From an uncultured Phycisphaerales bacterium (GTDB lineage: Bacteria; Planctomycetota; Phycisphaerae; WQYP01): 12,878 nt of DNA. The stretch covers positions 1 through 12,878 of the forward strand of contig CALCHA010000648.1 in the NCBI GenBank assembly GCA_937901265.1. Reading direction: 5' to 3'. Shown here in pieces: positions 7,044 to 12,878 of this stretch (within the stretch, counting starts at the first letter, position 1; every line of letters starts with the position of its first letter). Under the pieces are notes generated by a model. It saw nothing but the letters and a program-made list of their open reading frames with translations, had not been told where the DNA came from and made no database searches. Both the position numbers and the translations under genes were made by a program.

Positions 7044-8492
7044 TCACTTCCCCCCAAACGCCCCCGCCGGAGCAGCACCCGCCGCCTTGAGATTCTCGCG
7101 CACCGCCTGCGGCGACCAGCTCCACACCAGCCGATTGCCCGCCCATCCCCACGCCGGGCCCACCAGCCCGAATTGCATATACATGATGCCGTCGCGGTCG
7201 GTCCGCAGTTGAAAAGTCCCGCTCGGCCGCTTGTCCAGCGCCGCCTGCGCGTCGGCCAGCAGCTTGTCGAGATCCGCGTGCGCGACATCGCCCGCTGCCC
7301 GCCCCGCCCCATCCGCCGAGGCAATCACCGTCACCATCAGCGGAATGCCCAGGGGATACTGCGGATAATCGTGCACCAGCACCAGCGGCGCCGCACGGTT
7401 CAACACATCCTTCTGCAGATCCACCCGCAGCCGCGTCGCAAACCGCCGCACCTTCTCATCCACCGGGGCCTCCCCCTCGTCCGTGAGCACCGCATCCAGC
7501 AACGCCGTGATCCGCGTGTAAAGCCCCGGCCAATCGACGTCCAGCACCAGGTAGCTCTTCGCCCCCGCGGGCACCAACTTCAGCAGCGGCGAATCGGGCT
7601 TCAACTGCACCGTCCAGGGCGTCACCTTCACGGCCCCGTTGCGCACGACGCCGAAATCCATCGACACCGCCCGCCCGGCGCGCCGCGCGGAGAACAACGC
7701 CTTGTCCGCATCGCCGAGTTCCAGTGCCGCGAATATCCGCCCCAGCAGCGTCCGCTTCATTGCCTCCGGAAACCGCTCGCGAAACGCCTTGGGCGAGGCG
7801 TATACCCGCGCAAACACCTCGCCCTTCGATCCCACGCCGCCCGCGGCCGCATCCACGCTGGCCGCCGTCTCGGTCCAGCTCACCCCCCCCACTGTCCGAT
7901 CCGCCAGATAATGCTCCAGCGCCCCCGCGCCGAAACCGAAGATGAAGCCATCCTTTTCCTGCGCCCAGCCCAGCTTCAGCCACGCCGGCCAGCGGCTGTC
8001 GGTGAATTCGACATATTCCCGCCCGCTGTCGCCGGTCTTTTTCACCACCTGGTGGGACGTCTCGCGCGTCGAGAGATGATCCAGCAGCGCCGTGATCCGC
8101 CGCAGCATTTCCGCGGGCCGCCCCTGCGTATCGACCAGCCACACCAGCTGAAAGGAATTGCACATCAGGCCATCGTGCGGCCCGGGGGTCAGGTCCGCGT
8201 CCAGCCACCCGATGCAGAACCGCCGATTCCCCGTCATCGCCGCCAGACCCAGCGCATCGCCGGCAACGCTCACTTCCTTGGGCAGCACCCCAATCGCCCG
8301 CAGTGCCTCAAAACCGACGTCCATCAGTCCCCCGCCGCTGCCCCCGCTGTTCATCCCCCCCACCGTCGGGTCCACCTCGATGAACCCCAGCGTATCGTCG
8401 GGCAGCCGTCCATTCAGCGGCGCGGCCGCGCGCCCCAGCGTCGCCATCATCCCCACCACCACCCACGCCGCCATCACGCGCCAAATACCCAT
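7044..8492 (-). CDS. Exported protein of unknown function, two similar halves (DUF3352-like)
   Basis: A 482-residue protein with a likely signal peptide (1-24, hydrophobic WRVMAAWVVVGMMATL, cleavage near RAAA-PL). I cannot assign a function. Right after the signal comes LPDDTLGFIEVD, the kind of opening seen in DUF3352-type bacterial proteins. Two halves resemble each other: residues about 112-196 and 311-470 each contain a hydrophobic strand, then RITALLD (132-138 and 327-333), and later a strand-rich segment ending in a similar pattern (DGFIFGFGAGALEHYL versus GNRLVWSWSPQAVRENL). This suggests an internal duplication of an alpha/beta unit. ATG at 8492 has GGAG ten bases upstream. It lies 43 bases after another exported protein gene, probably in one transcript. 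It is likely periplasmic or surface-located. The DUF3352 resemblance is an impression, not a search result. Confidence 0.8.
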   Translation of the reverse strand: MGIWRVMAAWVVVGMMATLGRAAAPLNGRLPDDTLGFIEVDPTVGGMNSGGSGGGLMDVGFEALRAIGVLPKEVSVAGDALGLAAMTGNRRFCIGWLDADLTPGPHDGLMCNSFQLVWLVDTQGRPAEMLRRITALLDHLSTRETSHQVVKKTGDSGREYVEFTDSRWPAWLKLGWAQEKDGFIFGFGAGALEHYLADRTVGGVSWTETAASVDAAAGGVGSKGEVFARVYASPKAFRERFPEAMKRTLLGRIFAALELGDADKALFSARRAGRAVSMDFGVVRNGAVKVTPWTVQLKPDSPLLKLVPAGAKSYLVLDVDWPGLYTRITALLDAVLTDEGEAPVDEKVRRFATRLRVDLQKDVLNRAAPLVLVHDYPQYPLGIPLMVTVIASADGAGRAAGDVAHADLDKLLADAQAALDKRPSGTFQLRTDRDGIMYMQFGLVGPAWGWAGNRLVWSWSPQAVRENLKAAGAAPAGAFGGK

Positions 8493-8535
8493 GAACGCAA
8501 TTCTCCAGCCTCGTTCAAGATCTTCACCGCCCCGC

Positions 8536-9681
8536 TTACCGCGAGGGGCTTACGGCCGCTCCGCGCCCAGGTTTATACATCGGCGACGGCGTATAGGGCG
8601 ACGCATGGCGCACGATTTTCGACACGTCGATCTCCACCGTTTCATTGTTCGCCAGGATGTGCCCCGCCGAGCCGTCGTTGCCCTCGCCGGGCATGACGTA
8701 GCCATCCAGATCGATGGTCGCCGCGAACCACTCCGGCTTGTCCGCCGTGCCGATGTTCACCCATTTCAGCCGCAGGATGAAGGCCGGGCCCGCCCCCGAG
8801 TGGCGGAACTCCTCCACTTTCCGCGGCCGCATCCCGGCCGCCGCGTCATACTGCACCACGCGGATGGCCCCGTTGGCCAGGTCACGATAGGCGTTTCCCT
8901 GTTTGGAGACCTTGTGCTCGACCTCGCGCACGGTCAGATCCGCCTTCGCCTCCGGAGGCAGTCGATCATCCGGCTCCGTGGGTATCCTGGTCCGTTCATA
9001 CACCGCATCGCTGATGGCCGGCATACGCATCGGCGCCGCCGGCTTGTTGTCCGTGAGTCCCTCCGCCGCCAAACTCTCCCAGTGCTTCATCGCCTTCTGA
9101 TAAATCAACTGCTTCCCCGGGTCGGTTCCATCGACATCGAAAAACGCCTGCGCCCGCGTGTCAAGCGCGCACTGCTGCAGGTACAGCTCAAACAGGGACT
9201 CGTTCTCGATGGCCTCGGGCTTTCGTTCCCCCTTGCGGTTGAAGCTCTTGGTGATCTCCTCCTTGTCGATCGACAGCGGCACCGTCTCGATCGTCCAGAT
9301 CGGGAATCCGCGTGTCATCGTCAGGCGATAGGTGCTGACCCGCGGCTTCGGACGAAGGCCCTCCGGCTTCGAGCCCCTGGGCGCAAAGCCCGGCACCGGC
9401 TCCCCCCAGACGTACCACGTCCGCGTCACCAGAGAACTCATGGTGTACCAGCGCTGCTTCAGCAGGTCCGCCGTCATCTCGACCTGGGCCTTGTTGATCG
9501 CCTTGACCTGCTCCGGCGTGATGTCCGTCGCATAGTCCTGCGCCAGTTTCGCCGGCAGCGCCTCCCCCAACGGCGCCAGGCGCAAGTCCCCTCCGCCGCC
9601 CGCGCGGCCCACCTGCCCCAGCGCCCACCCGGGCAGCCCCACCAGTGCCAACGCCCCGAACATCGCCCATCGACTCTTCAT
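8536..9681 (-). CDS. Exported protein of unknown function
   Basis: A 381-residue protein with a clear signal peptide (MKSRWAMFGALALVGLPGWALG, probable cleavage ALG-Q at 22/23). I do not recognise the family. The mature part is soluble and mixed: a helical, charged segment (about 55-78), a Trp/Tyr-rich stretch RTWYVWGEPVPG (87-98), a strand pair RVSTYRLTMTRGFPIWTIETVPL (114-136), a Gln/Leu-rich helix near 163-172, and late strands FILRLKWVNIG and WFAATIDLDGY (301-328). There is a single Cys (171), so no disulfide. It ends in a Pro/Ser/Arg tail. ATG at 9681 has a good GGAG seven to eight bases upstream. It is the first gene of the minus-strand block, 43 bases before the second exported protein, and the two probably act together in the cell envelope. 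This last point is inference from spacing and shared export. Confidence 0.82.
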   Translation of the reverse strand: MKSRWAMFGALALVGLPGWALGQVGRAGGGGDLRLAPLGEALPAKLAQDYATDITPEQVKAINKAQVEMTADLLKQRWYTMSSLVTRTWYVWGEPVPGFAPRGSKPEGLRPKPRVSTYRLTMTRGFPIWTIETVPLSIDKEEITKSFNRKGERKPEAIENESLFELYLQQCALDTRAQAFFDVDGTDPGKQLIYQKAMKHWESLAAEGLTDNKPAAPMRMPAISDAVYERTRIPTEPDDRLPPEAKADLTVREVEHKVSKQGNAYRDLANGAIRVVQYDAAAGMRPRKVEEFRHSGAGPAFILRLKWVNIGTADKPEWFAATIDLDGYVMPGEGNDGSAGHILANNETVEIDVSKIVRHASPYTPSPMYKPGRGAAVSPSR

Positions 9682-9715
9682 CGCGATTCTCCGATCAGCC
9701 CGCCTTTTTCCCCAT

Positions 9716-9745
9716 GTTATACCGGCATCGCCCCGCGAATGACCA
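9716..9745 (-). promoter_or_regulatory. Candidate promoter for the minus-strand gene block
   Basis: On the minus strand TATAAC (9721-9716, five of six matches to the -10 consensus) lies 18 bases after TGGTCA (9745-9740, four of six matches to -35). Transcription would start near 9708, leaving about 27 bases before the first start codon at 9681. The site sits in the divergent gap between the minus-strand block and the glycosyltransferase gene. Motif-only evidence. Confidence 0.3.
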
Positions 9746-9843
9746 CCACCACCCCGTTTGACGCCCCTCCCGCCCATGGCTACAGTGCGAAGCTCCCCTC
9801 TTTCTTCCGCAGCGTGTGCTGCGACCCCCCTGGAGCTTCCTCC

Positions 9844-10998
9844 ATGAGCGGCCGTGTCTTGGTCGAAGACCACTGCCTCTCCAACAAGGGGGGCGGCATC
9901 AAATTCTACACGCAGGCGCTGCTGCACCACTGGCCGCACGACGCTCCACTGCAGATCGTCGGGTTTCGCCACCATGGCCGACCCGCGACCGCTTCCCCCA
10001 AGGCCACGCCCGCACCGCCGCGCCTGCGCCCCTTGCGCCACCTCCTCCAGGACCAGGGCCCGCCGCGCGACCACGGGCGACGCAGCGACCTGCTCCTCCG
10101 CGGGTACCGCGCCGCCTTTACCCTCGAAGCACGCTTCAAAAATTACGCCGCCGTCTTTCAGCCCAACAATCTCTGCCCCAGTTCCTCCCTGCCGATGATC
10201 GCCACGCTCCATGACCTCTCCGTCCTGGAGCACCCGCAGTGGCACCCCCCGGGACGCGTCGAGCGCTGGAAACGCTATCTGCCCGCCGCCATCAAACGCA
10301 CCGCCCACTGGGTCACCGTCTCCGACTTCACCCGCGACCGCATGCTCCACCTGCTCGGCGTCCCCGCGGAACGCATCACCGTCATCCCCAACGCCGCCCG
10401 CATGCTCCCCCCGGCCACCGAGCGACCGCCCGGCTTCCCGGAACATTACCTGCTCTCCGTCGGCACGCTGGAGCCGCGAAAAAATCTCAACCTGCTCCTC
10501 AATGCCTTCGGCCTGCTTCCCCCCGACATGCGACGCGCTCATCCGTTGATCCTCGCCGGGCCACCCGGATGGGGCCACCGGGATTTCTGGCAATCGCTCG
10601 TCCACCACCCCCTCGCCGACGAAGTGCTTATCACCGGCTACCTTTCCGACAGCGACCTCGCGGCCGCCATCGGGCATGCCGCGGCACTCTTTCAACCCTC
10701 CTTCTACGAAGGCTTCGGCCTGCCGCTCCTGGAGGCCATGGCCGCCGGCTGCCCCGTCGTCTGTTCCGACATCGCCCCCTTTTGCGAAGTCGCCTCCGGC
10801 GCCGCCGAACTGCTGCCCCTCAACGACCTCCCCGCCTGGGCGACCCACATGCAGGCCGCCATTCTTGGCGGGGTCTGGCGCGACCGCCTCATCGCCCGCG
10901 GCCGCGAACGGGCCACGCAGTTCTCCTGGGACACCTCGGCCCGCCGCCACGCGCAGCTTTTCGCCGAAGTCGTCGAGCGTTGCGGGGCCCGCCCATGA
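9844..10998 (+). CDS. Glycosyltransferase family 4 (GT-B fold)
   Basis: A 384-residue retaining GT4-type enzyme, expected to add a sugar from a nucleotide-sugar donor to a glycan or lipid-linked acceptor in the cytoplasm. Family features are clear: KGGGIKFYTQ (15-24) near the N-terminus, LPMIATLHDLSVLEHP (116-131), VTVSDFTRDRM (157-167), VIPNA (180-184), SVGTLEPRKNLNLLLNAF (205-222), LILAGPPGWG (235-244) and the EX7E donor motif in YEGFGLPLLEAMA (Glu289 and Glu297). Residues 41-86 are oddly rich in Arg, Pro and His compared with relatives. ATG at 9844 has GGAG eight bases upstream and puts the conserved N-terminus at residue 1; an in-frame ATG at 9739 would add 35 atypical residues. Its stop overlaps the start of the next gene (ATGA), so the two are translationally coupled, probably in a polysaccharide or glycoconjugate pathway. 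Donor and acceptor cannot be told. Confidence 0.92.
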   Translation: MSGRVLVEDHCLSNKGGGIKFYTQALLHHWPHDAPLQIVGFRHHGRPATASPKATPAPPRLRPLRHLLQDQGPPRDHGRRSDLLLRGYRAAFTLEARFKNYAAVFQPNNLCPSSSLPMIATLHDLSVLEHPQWHPPGRVERWKRYLPAAIKRTAHWVTVSDFTRDRMLHLLGVPAERITVIPNAARMLPPATERPPGFPEHYLLSVGTLEPRKNLNLLLNAFGLLPPDMRRAHPLILAGPPGWGHRDFWQSLVHHPLADEVLITGYLSDSDLAAAIGHAAALFQPSFYEGFGLPLLEAMAAGCPVVCSDIAPFCEVASGAAELLPLNDLPAWATHMQAAILGGVWRDRLIARGRERATQFSWDTSARRHAQLFAEVVERCGARP

Positions 10999-12599
10999 TC
11001 ACCACCCCTGCCGACCGCTTGCTCGCCTTCGTCGATCGCCGCCGCCACCTGCTCTTCGCACTGCTCGCCCTCGCCCTGCTCCTGACCTTTAATGGCCGCT
11101 GGCGATTGGGCAACGATTCCACCCTCTACGTCTCGCTGGCGCGCGGCATCGCCTCCGGCCAGGGCTACCACTCCGTCGGCTGGGACCGCGCCAACGCCCA
11201 CTTCGGCCTGCCGCTGCTGATCGCCGCATCCTTCCGCCTCCTTGGCCCGGGAACTCTCTGGCCGGTGATCGCCCTCATCTTCGCCTCCGGCCTGGCGGCG
11301 CTGGCGCTCACCTACCGCCTCCTGCGCTTCCGCATGCCGCGGCCCCATGCCGTCGCCGCCACCCTGCTGGTCGGCATCGCCTTCACCTTCAATGCCTACC
11401 TCGTGGAACTGCTGACCGACATGCCCGGCTACCTCGGCATGATCGCCGCTCTCACCGCTTTCGAGGCCCTCGCGCAACCCCGCCTCTCGCCCAAGCATCG
11501 CGCCGCCTGGCTCCTCCTGCTTTTCGCCGGGCTCTGGCTCGGCGCGATCATGCGCCCGGTCACCTGGGCCCTCATGCTCGCCATGCTCGTGGTCCTCGCC
11601 TGGCGGGCCCTGCGCAACCGCACCCTCCGCAAGCCTGCCCTCCTGGCCATGGCGCTGGTCGCCGCCTCGCTCGCGCTCTTTTATCTCTTCGATCCCCGCG
11701 CCTCCCATGGCACTGAAGCCCACGAGGCCTGGCTCGTCAAAGTCCTCCTCCGCCAACCGCTGCACACCCTCCACCTCATGCTCACCCGCACCCTTCCCCA
11801 GATCCTTGGCCCCACCACCGTCGAGGCCGCCTTCGGTCTCTCCGCCGGCCGTTGGCTTTCGGTTCCTCTCGCGCTGCTGCTCTTCGGTGCCGCCCTCGTC
11901 GCCGTGCGCCACCGCCCCCTCTGGCTCCTCTGGGTGCTCGGCAACCTCTTCATGAACCTCGTCTATCCCGACCCGCAGACCCGCTACCTTCTGCCCATCC
12001 TGCCCTTTCTGGCGCTGGGTTTCCTGCAACTCGCCCTCGTCCTCGGCCGCCGCCCGCGATTCGCCGCCAGCGGCCTGACCCTCTGCCTCGCCTTCTGGCT
12101 GCTTCCCAACACCTTCCGCCTCGCCGGGCTGATCTACCGCCAGCACTGCAGCGACTTCCTTGCCGCCATCGACCATGGCCGCTACGTTCCCTTCGCGGCC
12201 ATGGCGAGTCAGCTCCACGCGCATCTGCCGCCCCACGCCCTGATCATCACCGACGATGGCCTCACCTTTGAAGCCTTCGCTCCCGAGCTCCACTTCCTCA
12301 TGCCGATCAACGATTCCCCGCCACCCGATCTCGCCACCCAGCTCGGCCCCGCTCTGGAGAATCACGTCGCCTACATGATCGATTCCGACCAGACCAGCAC
12401 CCGCGACCTTCTTGGGCCGCTCCATTTGCTTCCCGGCCCGCCCCTCCTGAGCGTCGCTCGCCCTGCCTGGGAACTGCCGCGATTTCCCGAACGCTGGTTG
12501 CACCCCACCACCCCGCCTGCCCTGCCTTCGCTGGTCCTGCGCAAGCTCACCTACCAGCTCCCCGCGCCCGCGACGACGCAGCGGCCCAGCCGGCAGTAA
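10995..12599 (+). CDS. GT-C-type polytopic membrane glycosyltransferase (GT39/PMT/ArnT-like)
   Basis: A 534-residue multi-pass membrane protein resembling the GT-C superfamily, which transfers sugars from polyprenyl-phosphate donors on the outer face of the inner membrane. Around nine or ten hydrophobic helices lie between residues 18 and 380 (for example 18-32, 88-107, 118-139, 146-160, 169-184, 189-203, 215-231, 288-304, 308-323, 331-350, 357-372). The first outer loop carries RLGNDSTLYVSLARGIASGQGY (38-58); the Asp41 pair-type motif is where GT-C enzymes keep a catalytic acid. DPQTRYLLPILPFLALG (326-342) is like the matching segment in PMT/ArnT proteins. A soluble domain of about 150 residues follows (385-534). 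It overlaps the GT4 gene by four bases. Acceptor unknown: it may modify a lipid-linked glycan, protein or O-antigen-like polymer. Confidence 0.83.
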   Translation: MITTPADRLLAFVDRRRHLLFALLALALLLTFNGRWRLGNDSTLYVSLARGIASGQGYHSVGWDRANAHFGLPLLIAASFRLLGPGTLWPVIALIFASGLAALALTYRLLRFRMPRPHAVAATLLVGIAFTFNAYLVELLTDMPGYLGMIAALTAFEALAQPRLSPKHRAAWLLLLFAGLWLGAIMRPVTWALMLAMLVVLAWRALRNRTLRKPALLAMALVAASLALFYLFDPRASHGTEAHEAWLVKVLLRQPLHTLHLMLTRTLPQILGPTTVEAAFGLSAGRWLSVPLALLLFGAALVAVRHRPLWLLWVLGNLFMNLVYPDPQTRYLLPILPFLALGFLQLALVLGRRPRFAASGLTLCLAFWLLPNTFRLAGLIYRQHCSDFLAAIDHGRYVPFAAMASQLHAHLPPHALIITDDGLTFEAFAPELHFLMPINDSPPPDLATQLGPALENHVAYMIDSDQTSTRDLLGPLHLLPGPPLLSVARPAWELPRFPERWLHPTTPPALPSLVLRKLTYQLPAPATTQRPSRQ

Positions 12600-12611
12600 C
12601 CCTTCCAGCCG

Positions 12612-12878
12612 TCAGGGTTCCGTCGCCGCTGGTGCCGTTGTCGGCATGGCGGGAAGGGTGGTCACGGGCGCTGTGGCCGCGGGCAACGTCTCGGCGGCAA
12701 TCGTCGCGGGCACTGTTGCGGGGACCGTTGCCGGCAACGTCTCCGCCAGCATTGCCGGTGCTGACGCCGACGCCGATGCGGGAATTACCGCCACGGGCGT
12801 CAGCGGCACCACGGCCGGCTCGGCGGGTCCGATCGCTCGCCACGTCACTGTCGGCACGGGTGAGGGAGCCGCCGGCGG
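12612..12878 (-). CDS. C-terminal fragment of a Pro/Thr/Ala-rich protein (5' end outside window)
   Basis: An open frame of 88 codons runs from the window edge to a TGA at 12614-12612. It encodes a low-complexity chain made mostly of Pro, Ala, Thr and Val, with a repeated ETLPA unit and VPAT/TVPAT steps between the two copies. Such chains are common as disordered linkers or tails of secreted and envelope proteins. The end lies 12 bases after the convergent GT-C stop. Doubt remains because the opposite strand is also open here: from ATG at 12646 it would encode a Gly/Ala/Val-rich chain that also runs off the edge. The two frames share their third codon positions, so base composition cannot decide between them. 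The plus-strand reading has no ribosome binding site that I can see, which tips the call to the minus strand. Confidence 0.45.
   Translation of the reverse strand, partial: PPAAPSPVPTVTWRAIGPAEPAVVPLTPVAVIPASASASAPAMLAETLPATVPATVPATIAAETLPAATAPVTTLPAMPTTAPAATEP
12685..12756. repeat. Imperfect direct repeat inside the low-complexity region
   Basis: Two copies of a unit with the core GGCAACGTCTC followed by a similar GC-rich half occur near 12688 and 12732, with related GTTGCGG/GTTGCCG steps between them. They encode the repeated ETLPA unit on the minus strand. They probably arose by local duplication in low-complexity coding DNA. Confidence 0.5.

Noticed and set aside
6947..7324. N-terminal extension of the PIG-L gene
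   Set aside because: The added 126 residues overlap the neighbouring gene in another frame and are Arg/Gly-rich; the conserved MRIxxxGPHPDD start falls at 6946.
8158..9843. Long plus-strand open frame running into the GT4 gene from far upstream
   Set aside because: Its first 560 residues are Arg/Pro/His-rich with no domain, lie opposite two genes with signal peptides and good ribosome binding sites, and the glycosyltransferase has its own start and Shine-Dalgarno at 9844.
10704..12503. Minus-strand 599-codon open frame opposite both glycosyltransferase genes
   Set aside because: Its Glu/Gly/Gln-rich product has no domain and spans two plus-strand genes with clear motifs and translational coupling.

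Overview
This is a GC-rich window (roughly two thirds G+C by eye), densely packed with genes. The look is that of a free-living Gram-negative-like bacterium, possibly of the Planctomycetota/Verrucomicrobiota group. That placement is an inference from base composition, a two-half secreted protein of a DUF3352-like type, a long Ala/Pro-rich S2 tail and type IV pilus ATPases. There is no rRNA gene to confirm it. I saw no tRNA, CRISPR array, insertion sequence or phage gene.

Layout. Positions 1-426 (+) hold the 3' part of rpsB, closed by a strong intrinsic terminator at 451-485. A PAP2-type membrane phosphatase follows (548-1327, +). It converges on a long minus-strand block running from 9681 down to 1371. 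In order of transcription the block contains two exported proteins of unknown function (9681-8536 and 8492-7044), a BshB1-like PIG-L deacetylase (6946-6257), a PilT-type retraction ATPase (6114-4924), a membrane-anchored and apparently catalytically dead GspE/PilB-like protein (4772-3111), and a CvpA-like four-helix membrane protein fused to a large beta-rich region (3062-1371). From 9844 onward two plus-strand glycosyltransferase genes overlap by ATGA: a GT4 enzyme and a GT-C membrane enzyme. The window ends in a Pro/Thr/Ala-rich minus-strand fragment (12612 to the edge).

How the genes may work together. The most interesting part is the trio pilT, degenerate GspE/PilB-like gene and CvpA-fusion gene. 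PilT keeps every ATPase motif. The second protein keeps the fold markers and both CxxC pairs of GspE/PilB but has lost the P-loop lysine, the catalytic glutamate and the His-box histidine, and it has gained three N-terminal membrane helices. This suggests a membrane dock or regulator built from an ATPase, next to an active PilT and a multi-helix membrane partner. No PilC, prepilin or secretin gene is visible. The two glycosyltransferases look like part of a polysaccharide or glycoconjugate locus. No single new system can be proved from this window alone; the trio is the best candidate.
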